This document shows positions 44,401 to 56,880 of a DNA stretch of 64,000 nucleotides, piece by piece. Made by a program: the position numbers and the translations under genes. The DNA is from Liolophura sinensis (Eukaryota; Mollusca; Polyplacophora; Chitonida; Chitonidae): positions 30,186,470-30,250,469 of the forward strand of contig NC_088295.1 of NCBI RefSeq assembly GCF_032854445.1, in the 5' to 3' direction. A model generated the notes under the pieces. It did not search any database. It was given only the letters and a program-made list of their open reading frames with translations, and was not told the origin of the DNA. The stretch's first letter is position 1. Each line of letters starts with the position of its first letter.

Positions 44401-45480
44401 GACGCATATTATAACATAAAATACCTTAAAAAATTAACAAAATACTGGTATTTTTCATCTTGTTCAGTTACAAATGTGTAATTGGCAACCGCAATAACTC
44501 ATAGATCAATGGACATCAGTGTTCAGTGGAAATAGCATCGAATGTCCTCAAACTGGAATAGAGAGCTACGTTCCTGGCTATTGCTTGCCCCGTTATAATC
44601 ATCCATTATCACTCGCCTGCTGAAACTTCCCTGTAGCTATATTGGGAATTGTAATGAAATTTTCTAACCTTAAGGCATTTCATAACATATCTGGAATGCA
44701 AAATCAGTATGTCAGACAATAGCTGATCGTAGCTGTCGTAAGGACACGGTATTATTTGATATCAGCATGGCAATCTCTTCAATAACATACCAATTTACCA
44801 TTTTACGGCACACCCTCCAGATACTTCGCTTCGCTAAGCTACAAGAGCAAATTTGCAACCCGGTTCTCCATCTCACATCTCAAATTACAGTTCAATTTAA
44901 ATGGTCTAAAATTACATCCACCTTATCCTGAGCGACAATTCATTGCAATCTTTTAGAAACATCCAGCAGATTTAATAAAAACGAGTAATACCCAATTTTC
45001 ATCAGCAATCATCAATAATGACATAAATACCTGAAAAGGCATTGTTTCAGTCATACTCTACTTTTCATGGTTTTGGCTACAATTAGCTTTACTTTTGAAA
45101 CTCAGCATCAAACATAACAAACAACGACAATACACAATAAAGAGGCCCTCAGTGGTATTGAGACATAATACTTTTACTTTAAAACGCTTACATTTTCATG
45201 TACATTTTACTTTAAATGTAATTTATTGCTCAGTTAATTCTAAGTTTTGATATCAAATAGTTCTCAATGTGTGGCACACATACTGGAGTGGCACAGTGGT
45301 AAAGAAATTATGGTTAGTTTGAATTGGAGGATAGGATTACTCAACGCCCTCCTGTGAAACACTGATATATGTGATTTGAGTAATACCATATCCGGTGTAT
45401 TATGATCGAGAGAACAAGGCACCGCGCGTTACAGGAAGTTACATGAACCGTGTCCACAATGACAGTATTGATTTTACACA

Positions 45481-45889
45481 AAACATGCCAAGGAGAGCAT
45501 AATTATTTTTGTTGGCGCCTTTTTGCTCTTAGCCGGAAAGTACGGCCGGAGAGGAAGCCAGTACGATATATGATAAGATAGAATAAGTATTCAAATAATA
45601 CAGGTTATATGGTGTTGGTGGAAATGAGAATGATCTAGAGAATACCAGCCATGCTTGGAGAGAACCTTTAGGAATGAAGTGAAACAGCAACGTTGAAACA
45701 AAAAGAGTGAATAGGCCAAACACATGTATCGATAATTTTTTGCTGAACAGACACAAGCTCAAAATAGCACCTCATTTATAAAAGGATATGTTTCATCCAT
45801 GACATTCTTCCCATTACATAAATGAAACTTTAATTGTAGTAGTTATTCATGAATTGTTATACACATTTCGAGATATAGAGAATCAATCT
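45481..45889. other. Spacer between units A and B
   Basis: Not matched in either unit by eye. Contains TACGGCCGGAGAGGAAGCCA at 45,540-45,559, the SINE-body word seen in the 42,245 family. A small SINE fragment on the minus strand may therefore be present. Confidence 0.4.
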
Positions 45890-46642
45890 CGAAGGTATGC
45901 AATATCGACCCATTTCAATTTAAGCTATTGGCGAGCAGATTAACTGTTCAAGCAATCCAAAACAAACTTTATTTGCCCTTGTATCCGGAAGGTAACATGG
46001 CTCACACAATACCAAATTACCCTTAGCTTCAGAATATACTCAACTTTATATGGTTAGCTTTTTATGCACCTCTCCGTGAGTTTGCTTTTGTCTGATTTCC
46101 TGCAGGTTGTAAAGCACTTGAATAGTTCTTCACATACTCCATTCCATCTCATGATTTATGCTTCACTACCTCACCCTATTTGGCCTCTATTCCCAAATCT
46201 CAGCAAAGATTAAAGGTATTGCCATTAAATGTTGATCGGATGCCAAATGATGGCAAACTGTTTCTGTTTTCTCCAAAGGGTGACGCAACGTTTCTACCAA
46301 TAGCAATAATCAGGGTAATGCTTGCGTGTGGCTTGGCCTTTTCCTGTTTGGATGATACAGTGGTAAAACTGGGTTTTTTTGTATATTTGTCAGCAAAATC
46401 CTTTAAGAGTCTGCATAATCTGACAAAAAAACTTACATTCTGAAGATACCCGAGCACGTTAAGGTATTGCATAACCAATATCCCTGGTGGCGTATTATGG
46501 TTAAACCCCGTCTATCCGTGAAATGAGACACTGGCCTACTGTTTTTTTGTTGGCGGAATAACCGGGATTAACACAGCTTTAGCTGCCAGTGACACCCTGA
46601 AATATATCGACTAACGTTTGGCATTTGACTATCCATTTTTCA

Positions 46643-46685
46643 GGGAGGCCTCGTGACCGAGGGGGTTACCATGCCAGCCCTATAT
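46643..46685 (+). mobile_element. SINE-head-like fragment in unit B
   Basis: GAGGCCTCGTGACCGAGGGG then GTTACCATGCC resembles a tRNA-derived SINE head (A-box context GTGACCGAGNGGTTA). No B box or body follows. Confidence 0.35.
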
Positions 46686-47649
46686 ACCTGTAGTATTTGG
46701 TACTGAGCACCACATGTATCTTTCGTGCTGTCCCTTTGTATGTTGTAAAATGCGCCAAACGTCTTAAGTTAGAGGCCTAGACTTGTTTATACCCGAAAAT
46801 CCTAAATGTGGTATTATTTTCAGTATTCAAAGTATCAAAACGTCCAACCGAGGGGGATACTCTTTTCTTCACTTTCACATCGAGGAGGCTTGAGATGGAT
46901 ACAGGTCAGAATAATATCGCCACAATGGAGTGACGTGCATTGTCTTAGTGCTATCGATTTATTGATTTATTAACTTAGCTATGTTTCATCATAAACAATT
47001 ACAATTACAACTTTCGAATTTGATTAATCTGGACTTATGACAGTAAGAAAAGTGTCTCTATTTAAGTTCTCATCAGTGTAGGGGTTAAATCTCGATAAAA
47101 AAAAGTAAATTTTGATTTCTTCACTTTTAATCAAGCACAGGTGTTCTCTAAAATCTTCTTGTCTCTCTTATTGCAAATTTGTATGAATCATGCTAGCCTA
47201 AATGATCCGACTATCTTGATTAACTGTATATCCTACGTCATATTCCCATACTAGAGTAATACCCTGCCTGGCATCTTGCTAAGAATCTGGCTTAATCACC
47301 TACAATCTGGTAACCGTGTATTTATATATCTGATGGAATATTAATATATTAGATGTTGGACGCCCTGCTCACAAATTGGTCACTTTGTAAACAAACAACG
47401 CTATGTGCATACTCTCGACAGCCGTCATACGAAGCCTAGGACGGAAATCGCAGTGCAGTAAAGCTAGCTTCCATTAAAGATATGCAAATGTAGGAAATCA
47501 AAATCAACATGCAGTTTGTTGCCAAAACTAGCACAGAAAATAGCTCATTAATAAGCTTATTTCCTGAATCAGTTGTTTGACAATGCCTATCACAAAGACA
47601 ATTAGATAAATGGAGTTCGATTATCATGCATGTCGATCTCCTTTACAGG

Positions 47650-48406
47650 TGTTATGTGCACAACTGTCATCAGCTTCTAAATTTAGCCTGCCACTGTTTG
47701 CATATGCTGAGTTCAGGGCCTGCTGTCTGCATCTGCCTTAGAATGTTCCAGAATACGCTCAGTTCGGGGCCTGTTTGTTTACATCAAGTGTTCAAGAATT
47801 TTCTTATTCTAGAAAACTCCACCAGTCTATATAAGACCTATGAAAGCAGGCCAAAACGGGAGAAAGGAGAATTATTGAGAGTTTTGGATGCTTTCGCTGT
47901 GTATTACTTTAGTAGGCCTTTTGTACTGAATTTTGGTGTCTTTATTGCCTCTGGCTTTGTTATATCATATCTTCACCGAGCACTTGTTCAATCTGAACTT
48001 GTATATTTAATTTGTGCTCTTGTATACACAGTGCTTATTAGTACACGGACCCTGTCTGTGGAATTTTGTGTATATTTTGTCATACACTCAGTTATACTGT
48101 GGATTTTCCCTCTTATTTGTGCATTCCTGCCTGTATGGTTTTCAGCATTGTGGAATATATGCGTCCGTTTGGACTTGACACCGTTGTACATGTAAGTACT
48201 TTAGTATTTGTATAGATACTGCTATCCTTTCTTGTTAAACTTAAGTACTTTAGTATTTGTAAAAGTCTTGTTATCTGTTCTTGTTAAACCTAATAAATTG
48301 TTGTACAATAAAATCTGCTCGTTTTGGTTACTTTTTTGTGCGGCTAAACTGTCGTGTATTTCGAACAAGCCATCTCTTTATAATACAGACAGTTTGGGTC
48401 TTAACA
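47650..48406 (+). mobile_element. Solo LTR, 757 bp, with 4-bp target duplication CAGG
   Basis: Begins TGTTATGTGCACAACTG and ends GTCTTAACA, with inverted termini TGTTA/TAACA. It is flanked by CAGG at 47,646-47,649 and 48,407-48,410. TATATAAG is at 47,828-47,835 and AATAAA at 48,307-48,312. The paralogous site in unit A (GTTTTACAGGTTCTCTG, 43,490-43,506) is empty and has CAGG once. It is the same family as 19,760-20,506. A 189-residue open frame inside is LTR sequence, not a gene. Confidence 0.93.
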
Positions 48407-48615
48407 CAGGTTTCTTAGGTACTACAGTAAAGGATTATGGCGACATGTCCGTTCAGTAATCGGCGTCACGTGCCAGCCAAAGTGTTGTAAAATTAGGTAT
48501 CAGGCAGATCCTTCATGACGACTTTACCGATTTACAGCTTGTCAGTTGAAGTTTATTACGACGTGTTGAGAAGATGCACGGAAGCTTGTCACGGAGACGT
48601 GTTGCTGTACTTAAA

Positions 48616-48899
48616 GCGAAATAACTGTATCCCATAGCAGTCTGAAAAAAACGTATCGGACAATCCACATCTACATGTACACTGGAAATCACATTTTCAG
48701 AAATCGTTATGACACCACGCAAACGTCAATGCAGCTGAATGAAATCTGTAATGGTTTTCCTACTGACGTGGAGTGTACTGTCAGGAAGACAGAATTGATC
48801 AATATTAACAAAGTAAGCATCTTTTCGGAGGTTAAAAATAGGAAGATTTTTCCTGGAAATCCTGTGTTAATAGCAAGATATAGAGGTAATTTAAGTTAA
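48616..48899 (+). other. Candidate exon in unit B, partner of 43,686
   Basis: The frame around 48,678-48,780 preserves the amino-acid pattern of unit A (see there), including both cysteines. A donor-like GTAAGC follows at 48,813-48,818. Upstream, the region matching TCVVFKGKYVCYN of A contains a stop near 48,612. As a gene, this copy is probably broken there or uses another start. Confidence 0.3.
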
Positions 48900-49114
48900 A
48901 GGACACTATACACTATAAGAATATTAATTAAGGCATTATGGTTTTCCGAAATGCAATGTCCTTGTATTAGATCCACTGACTTTTAGATGCTTCAGCGTAA
49001 ACATTTTTAATGAGGAGCGGTAATGATATGACTAAAATTCTGCCAGTGGGAGGTTAAACGCAAATCAGCAATTCATTCTAATGCAGATTTGTCATTTACT
49101 CCAACAAAAACTGA

Positions 49115-49235
49115 CCGCTTCAGTGTCCCATTGGTTAGAGCGTCCGTCTCGAGGACGCGATGACTAATGGCTCTTGTTGCTGACATATGTTAAACTGTTA
49201 AGTACGACGTTAATCCTCAAGCATTCATTCATTCA
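49115..49235 (+). mobile_element. tRNA-headed SINE, (CATT)n-tailed, short
   Basis: GTGTCCCATTGGTTAGAGCG then TCCGTCTCGAGGACGCGATG is a tRNA-like head. The tail is GTACGACGTTAATCCTCAAG then CATTCATTCATTCAA. It is absent at the matching place in unit A, so it was inserted after the duplication. Confidence 0.7.
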
Positions 49236-50500
49236 ACATCAATAAATCAACGCGAACCTTACAAGAGTGTTGTGTAATAGTTTGTTGTGTGTTTACGATC
49301 ACTGTACACGTCTAGTGAGCATGACGTCCAATCGCCGGTGCATTTTAATACTTAACATAACATATAGGATAACAAACATAAAATGTCTTAAAAACTTAAC
49401 GGAAAATGTTTTTGCTTCATAATGTGTGAACTTTCCAGACATTACCATTGCTTTCGCCTAGAAATGTCTAATTAGTAATTGTAGTCTCTAGCTATAACAT
49501 AGATTAATGAGTACCATTGACAATGGAGTACCATTGAGTCAAATGGCTTCTTGAACCACGTTCTAAGTTAACGTTTAGCGCGACATGATGACACATTTTC
49601 AAATACCTGTTGAAGCTTTGCTACAGCTACTGGGAATTTCAATGATTTTTTTCCATCCTTAAGGCGCTTTGAAACATTTTTTAAATGCCAAGTCAGGATC
49701 TGCTCGAAGTAGGATACGTAGTGGGCGACACACATTAAAGGCTACAGGTGACATATCTCGTCATAATTGTGGTAACGGCACGGCGTTTTTTGAAATCAGC
49801 GTCATAATCTCTTCCATAACATAGCAGTTAACCCTCTCTCAGCAGAAACCTCCAGATGGACCATAATTTTGCAAGATTGGTATTTTATGTCAACTGCTGT
49901 ATAATTTAGTTATAATTTATAATCCACGCTTACATTCGCGTTATGTGAAACCTTCATGAAAGTGGGCATCCAACACAAACAATAACGAGGATCACCTATG
50001 TCTGCAAAGGCACTTAAAATAATAACCGAGGAAGTTGAAATGCTAGACCTTTCAGACATATTTTATTCTATATGTGGCTTGCCTTGGCTTATATTTACTG
50101 CATAACTATCTCAACTAACAATTCTGATTTCCTAATCCGAAACCCAACACAGAACAGAACAGAGAAAGACAGTTCTGTTCTTGCAACGGCACTGGGAAAT
50201 ATTCCTGTACACATCCAAAAACGCTTTATTTTTAAGTTGCATTTTATTTTGTATGTACTTTTGTTCAAAAAGTACAGCCGTGTCATTTTGGCCGTATTTC
50301 CATAAAAGGTTTGATAAATATTTCATAATATTTCTGTATAATAGTGAGAAATTATGGTTAATTCAAATTGTAAGCTAGGAACACAAAGTACTCTGCTTGT
50401 TGAGACTGATAGTTGTAATCCATTACTTATTGTATGATGAGAGGAAAAGTATGGGGTAGTGCGTTACAGAAAATAACCATTTCCAGACATTAGCTGTAAA

Positions 50501-52289
50501 ACAGCTGTACTTTTAGTGTGCTGTTACGATCAAATACGGTATCCTCTTCTTCCAAATAATTTTACAATTGGGAGGTAAGTATACCTTTGAGTCTTTTAAG
50601 CTTCCGTCATCTTGGCTGGTTACAGTTGTGTTCATATTTACCCAGTACTGCTTTACAAATGTAACCGGTATGCATACAGGTCAGTTATTTCATTACTATT
50701 TAATTTATATGAAATAATGATCGGTTTGATGTGGCAATAATAAGCTGGCATCACGTGTAAAATGTGCCAACCGCAATGGTGGTCTACCCACGCCGTCAAG
50801 TGCCATACTGAGATACACAGTAGCTTGAAATTTGACGCTGTGTATAATATCTGTTCATCACCCTAAAATGTTCAAAATCATAAGAACAAAACAGCAAGCG
50901 GACAAAGCATTGCAATAGTTTGTGCTCAGTAGAACGAGAAAATGACAAACTCTAACCACAAAATTTGTCGCTAACAACATGTAGTTTAACATCTTTAGAC
51001 ATTTATCGAAGCTTGACCTTCCGAATGTGTAATTTTGAAAATGTCTACCTAACTGCTAATACAATGAATGTGGCAGTAAAGCAGACTTGCATAATAGTAA
51101 GACGGCAATTCGCAACGTTGTTGTGTTGAGCCTAGTTGTTGAACTGTTTGTTGGTTAGAGTTAAAACTGATGAGTCTAGTCTGGAAATAATGTGCTCAAA
51201 TAGCGTTGTTACTAAAATAAATGACGACCATAATGGAACTATTATTATGTTGATCTTACGATGAACATATACATCTTGCTTTAGCGCTATTTCTTCCTTT
51301 TTTTACGAATCCAATAAATTGTAGAACATCCACGTACAGTTTGCAGCACGATCACTCATCAGACTATATGTAATACGCCATACCAAGGCATTTAAATTCT
51401 CTTAAACTATTTTGTTTTATTTATTTTTTTTTATTTATTTATTTATTTATGTATTTATTTATAAATAAACTTAAACTAATTTGCAATTAATCTGAACAAT
51501 GTATGACTTAAATTGACGTGTGCCTGGTTATCACTCTTTCTTCAGGTATGACTTAATCAAACACACTGAACTATTAAAAATATTTTGTTTGGTGTTTCAG
51601 GACAATTTTGTTCACAATGAGGACACCATGCTTTTCCGAGTTGCAGAATCAAGGGATAAGCCATGGCACCTCAAAACGACGGTAGGAAATTGGATGCTAA
51701 AAAGGAAAAGATCTGACATTTGCCTTTCTTAAACAAAATTTGTTTTTGGTTGGAAATAAATGAAAGATTAATGCAATGAAATGTTTACTCCTGGAACAAA
51801 GAAAGAAATTCTGTAACAAGAAATTACCATGAAATTGGGCGGAAGTGTGTTACAGAAAAGATTTTACGAGGCACAAAATTAAAGCTTACTGGAGCGTTTT
51901 TTTGTTTTCTCTGGAGTTGGCCAGCGGACTGATTAGCAATCTTACAACTCCCACAGTTCATCCTTAAAATGGTCCACCACTTGGGGGACATCTATTACGC
52001 CCTGACAGGTAAACGCCCCGTTGTGCCACTGATCTGTGATGTATGAAGGGAAAATAAAATCCAGAAACAGGTGTCTAAAAATTTGTCACTGTGTTTTGAG
52101 TTAAGTTTATTATATATTTTTTTGGATTTAACCGTATTGCAAATATCAAAGTACAACATGCTGAAAACATGTATAGCTCACAATGTGTGTGTCATCCTTA
52201 CCCGTCAGTTGTTAGGATTTTGAAAATATGTGCATACATGTAGTAGTTCTACTGTAGTCTTCTAAACGACCTTAACCTGAGCAACAAGA
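50501..52289. other. No supported gene; (TTTA)n tract at 51.42 kb
   Basis: A T/A-rich tract of TTTA repeats lies at 51,418-51,467. Otherwise AT-rich sequence with short frames. Weak likeness of 51,340-51,500 to 46,970-47,040 was not pursued. Confidence 0.45.
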
Positions 52290-54650
52290 CTGCTGGTTCG
52301 AATCAGCACTGTCAACACTAACCACAGTTTCACTTCTCAGACCAGTTATAAATTACTTTGTCTAGAAAATCGATGGATTACCTGGGACAAATAAATTTTA
52401 TCTTAGTTTATTTTCTTGAGTCTACAGGAATAACCATTGAAAAGATAAAACAAAACCTAACACTTCCAGAGCACAGATTAACGTTATTTATGAAAAGTGG
52501 CACTCAACATTACTCATTTGCAAAATGGGCAGCGAAGCAATACTGAAATAACAGATGGATTTAAATATTGGTAGATGTAAGGAAACATTCTCAAATCTGA
52601 CACAAACGTACAAAAATAACTGTTACCAGATTTCCATATTAAAAGATTTTAATAATTATCAAATTCTTAGATATTAAACTTGACTTGTACGAATCAGATG
52701 GATTTGTCCGAGGACATGGTTTGGGTTTGTCAAGCATCGGGCGACGTGTTTTAAATTCAATGTTGTGTTATTGGCATTTTTGAGGCCTTTCTTACTTTCT
52801 AATTCCATCCCGTAGGCTTGACAGTTTTAAAAAATTCTAGGTTGCTCGAGAATATTTTTTATGAGAGAAATACATTCAGATGACACATCTGTCTGCAGTA
52901 TTTATCAGTATTTATCACTTGACTTAGCGTTAGAAGAAGACCCCTCGGCATGTTCTGGTCTTAAGAGCTTTTTAGGAGAGAACAAGAAATGCTGTGTTGT
53001 AGAATTGTGTTGTTAATTTTCCATATTCGAGATACAGTCAGCTGTTTCACACAATTCCTGCAACTAGGACAGATTTCGAACAGAATTTACACGTGCTCTT
53101 AAGGTCAAACTTAAAAGTAGAATGATGGAATGCATAGTAGAATGATGGGAACATATTGATGTTTTAAAAGATGTCACGATGTCATCTTCGAAACAGAAGC
53201 AGTCTGCGGTAAATGAAACCAGTGGATGGATTCCAATAGATAATGTTTAAGGTAAGCACCCTTTAAGAATATTTCATCTTCTTTTATGTGATAACTACAA
53301 CATATTAATCGACGTCAGGCACAAATTAGTACCACAATGTGAAAAGAAAATCTAATATGTTTAAACTGAGCAGGTGGATCGAGAAGGTGGCTATTATGCG
53401 CTTTGGTCGTATAATTTTGGATAGATTACGCTACACAAAAAGCTGTTGCTATGCTGAATTGAACTGGTTTCTCCTGAACAACAAAGTGATAGAGGGCTCC
53501 AGTTTGGCTCTCCGATTACATAAATCAATTTGTCCAAGCCTCAGACATGTTCGTCCAATTAGCATGAAAGACGTGTATGCGTATAACCCGTCGCTCTTCG
53601 AGATTTTGGACAACAAATGCTAAGTGTTAAATATTTCGTTAAGGTGTATATTTTGAACATTGGATGCAATTTGCACTGATTAATAAATAATATCCAAATG
53701 TACATCTGTTTACAACATTTTTGTTGGAGTACTATGTATTTAGGCGCTTTGTAAACGAGACGGTAATTCAGTAGGTCTAACATATCACCTGGGACGAGAC
53801 GTGCGTTTCAGTTCGACAGAAATTTGCACAGTCCCCAGTCGGGGTAATAAGCAGTGAGCGACGCTCGTGTGCCTTTTTGCGTTGTCTTCAGCTTTTGTTG
53901 AAAACTTTCTGTCTCCCATCATTATTTATTCATTTGTTCAAATGTTTATTTATTGACTTGACTCTTAATATAGTTCAAGACATTTACACATACAATGTGC
54001 TGAGGAAATCAGAGGACCCGCGCGTAAACGTTTGACAGTTTACTGACAACGTTAGACTTCGGAAACCTCCACCTGAGCGTCGTTGACGGTTCACTGTTAC
54101 CAAGGTCACTCAATCAGTACGATTGGGTTTTCTGCCAGCAACCTGTCCATGCCTCACGTCACATGTAGGAAGATTTATTAGCAACTTTTATTTTTAAAAC
54201 TGGTCGCCATTTTGTCAATGAGAAATTCTTGCGTATGGTATTGAACAAGTCAAACAAATTGACAAAAATCACCTGTGACACACCGGGAACAGCCATTAAG
54301 CCGAAGATTCAGGTGAAACCTTTCACATTTTAGAACGTGCGTGCTAACTACAGGTGTGAATAGAAGAATTCACGTTCAACATAACAGTTACCTGTAGATA
54401 TCTTACCTTTGGAAAGAGAAATGTATCTGCTGTGGTAAGCAAACGTTATATCCTCAAGTAAAACACACTGGTCATCTACAGTGGATGTTTAGCCAGGAGC
54501 TAAACACACACCCGATGAAGCCAGCCAGAGGTCAGAAATTCCAAGGGACTTCCAGCCATATTTCACACTTTATGCTCTACTGGCAAATTATCGCTTGGAG
54601 ACATGTGCAACGAGAGACCAGTTGTGAAATGCGGCCCGAGGGGACTTAGA
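52290..54650 (+). repeat. Tandem segmental unit C
   Basis: Matches unit D at a period of about 3.45 kb. Anchors (C/D): CCATTGAAAAGATAA (52,434/55,882); AATGCTGTGTTGTAG / GATGCTGTGTTATGG (52,988/56,354); CGAACAGAATTTACAC / AGAACAGAATTAACAC (53,079/56,523); TCGTATAATTTTGGATA / TCGAATATTTTAGGATA (53,407/56,866); CTTCCAGCCATATTTCACAC / TTTCCAGCCATATTTCACGC (54,550/58,036); TTTATGCTCTACT (54,570/58,057). Confidence 0.83.
53339..53623 (+). other. Open frame in unit C, partly in frame with unit D
   Basis: A 94-residue frame ends RHVRPISMKDVYAYNPSLFE, then ILDNKC and a stop. Its C-terminal third aligns at DNA level with unit D, in the same codon phase, with CDVRISEDIYCDNRIQSDL. The cysteines of D are His and Ala/Tyr positions here. 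The upstream part lacks D's ATG. It may be a decayed relative. Confidence 0.25.
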
Positions 54651-55267
54651 CGGAATGAATTCCACAGCAGAAAAAGTAATAAGCCGCCCACTTCATAAAC
54701 TAGGGAACTATGTAACAAACCATTCTGTCATTCAACTTTAAAGATGAACATGAGCGAGACATTTATAATTTAAGAAATTTTAAAATCAGTTGAGGATTCT
54801 ATATTTATTCTTTTATTAAACCACCTTCGGAAATTCAGTCCAGAGCCCGAAAGACACACTGGGCAGAACCTGTGTCACACGATCACAAGAGTATCACAGT
54901 TATCTGTTTGTTCTAGTATGGTGCTTAGGAAAGGTTGTTGTGCTATTGAAACATTACCCAATGACTGGTAGCCCTGTCGATAAATCATAAAACTGCTTGA
55001 ATAATACACTTTACTAACATATTTCTGCGAGTGATGCTGAGTTAATCTGTTGTCGACTAGCCGTTTTTATTTCCTCTACTTCTATCTGTGCTTCGACCGA
55101 AAATGCAGCTTTAATCTCGTCCATAGACGGGAAATTGTACTTTCCCAGCTCAGATTATCCGTGTGACTTTGGGGACGATAAGCGGTGAACAGTGTTCATG
55201 AGATCTTTAGCAAGTGGGTGTTATTCGTTGAAAAACACATGTGTACGATTCATAATGTTATGCAAGT
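54651..55267. other. No recognisable feature
   Basis: Spacer between units C and D. Nothing was recognised. Confidence 0.45.
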
Positions 55268-55335
55268 ATGATAAGGAATTGCCATAGGTTGATGATTTAC
55301 TCCGGGCACCCCGGTTTCGTTATTATAATAAACAA
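55268..55335 (+). mobile_element. SINE 3' remnant (family of 62.42 kb)
   Basis: CCATAGGTTGATGATTTACT then CCGGGCACCCCGGTTTC matches the minus-strand reading of 62,455-62,500 (GGTTTACTCTACGCACTCCGG). Confidence 0.45.
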
Positions 55336-55372
55336 CAACCAAAGATTTGTTTGTACCCGACATAGCCACGAC

Positions 55373-55497
55373 AAATTTATTTACATTATAGAATATTCCA
55401 TTTATACGACGGCACCGGATATTATTGTGGTAGACAACCGAGCCGAGCCCGGAGCAAACCCGCGACCATCCGCAGGTTGCTGGGAGACACCCCAAAC
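55373..55497 (-). mobile_element. SINE (minus), 5'-truncated
   Basis: AAATTTATTTACATTATAGA, ATATTCCATTTATACGACGG, then CGAGCCCGGAGCAAACCCGC, GACCATCCGCAGGTTGCTGG and GAGACACCCC. This is the central and 3' part of the 9,119 family; the head is absent. Confidence 0.75.
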
Positions 55498-56880
55498 TAA
55501 CAGCCTAAGAGCTTCTTAAATTTAGCTGAGCAAAAGTCGGTGCAGTGAACGTACCACATTGAACACCATTTCCGCTGTTCTGGTTATTGATAGGCACGCA
55601 GGACTCTGTGGCCTGTTTTGTTCATCAACAGTCTTTGGGAGATTTCATTATGTTCTTGTCAATATTCCAGCAGAAACTCCATAGACTGAAAATAGACATA
55701 ACGCCCACTAGACCCATTTGGACTTCGATTCACAGGGGCACAGCTAAAATCTGTTCGCTACCTTACATACTTTTATAGACACTCACAACAATAAATATAG
55801 TCAGTGGGTGATATATAACATCAAAAATGTACTTCTATAACAGAAAGCATAAGAGAATTCATTTGCCTTAAAATGTTTATCCATTGAAAAGATAAGAAAA
55901 GACAAAGTTCCTTTGGACCACGCGAAATATTCTATTACAAAGAAGATCTGAAAACATTTCATTCAAAGATACAAAGACATGACCGGGATTTGTATATGTA
56001 TTCACCTGTATTAATACATGTTTTACAAAACAATATCAAATTTACAAATTTCGAATCAAAAGCTTTCAACCAAAGAAATGTTTTTTTTCACATCTGTCAA
56101 GCATTGGAGTACATAGCTTACCTTCAATATTGTGTTGCCATTTTTGAGGAAAACCAAACTTACCCTACAGGCTGATCAGTTATAAACAGAACTAGGTCGC
56201 ATAAGAATTATCTATGAAAGACACGTTTGTCTCGCTGCTGTTTTTCAGAGTCATATTTGTGATTTAATTTGAAACTTCCAAGAAAAACATTTAGGCTGCA
56301 TGTTCTAAAGTCAAAACGTAATCCAATCTTAAGATTTTTTTAGGGAAAACAAACGATGCTGTGTTATGGAGGGTTGTCGTTTAATACCACGTCAGGTCAT
56401 TATCTTGTGCTATTTCCGTCAGATCTTGGGCTAGCTAATTTTGGGTAAGTTTCCGCATTAAGAGATAGGGATAAACATTTTATCCAGCTTTTAAGCACAG
56501 CAGCTGTCATCAGACAAGGTTTAGAACAGAATTAACACATGGTCTACAGGTCAGGCTTAACGTTATTTCCCGATATTCATGCTTGAAGAACAGAGTAGAA
56601 TATTAAGAGCATTATGATGCCGATTTAGACCATTTCCCTCTGCTGCCACGTGGTCAACACCGAAACCGAAGTAATCTGCAACAATTTGCTCTTTAATGAA
56701 TCAATAATGTAGGTTTTCAAAAAATTCTGATTCTACGAGGAAACGATAAAAGATCCATTCATTTGCGTGGAACAAAAGTCAGTATCGCACCGTGCATGTA
56801 ATTTGACTGTATAGGTGATACTCTAAAGAACATTTTATTTAAAAAGTGACATTCATAGGTTCCGATCGAATATTTTAGGA

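Larger units (their letters stand above)
40900..45480 (+). repeat. Tandem segmental unit A (about 4.6 kb)
   Basis: Aligns in order along almost its full length with unit B (45,890-50,500). Anchors (A/B): AATTTAAGCTATTAGC / AATTTAAGCTATTGGC (40,935/45,916); TTGCATAACCAATATCCCTG (41,528/46,466); GCCAAACGTCTTAAG (42,078/46,754); TACACTGGAAATCACA (43,786/48,678); CTTAAGGCATTTCATAACAT / CTTAAGGCGCTTTGAAACAT (44,670/49,659); GAAATTATGGTTA (45,304/50,347). Copies are strongly diverged. A SINE at 42,245 is present only in A. Confidence 0.88.
45890..50500 (+). repeat. Tandem segmental unit B
   Basis: See unit A for anchors. It carries its own insertions, absent from A: a solo LTR (47,650-48,406) and a SINE (49,115-49,235). 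Removing the LTR restores alignment with A at 43,490-43,505. Confidence 0.88.

Noticed and set aside
47626-48195. 189-residue open frame, the longest on the plus strand outside the BEL/Pao element
   Set aside because: It lies in a solo LTR. The family copy at 19,766-20,143 breaks the same frame, and an LTR is non-coding.
49115-49160. Possible tRNA gene
   Set aside because: The head is followed by a SINE body and a CATT tail, and lacks a foldable acceptor stem.
52285-52305. B-box-like CTGGTTCGAATCAGC
   Set aside because: No A box at a proper distance and no SINE body. It lies in unit C, whose partner does not keep the motif.
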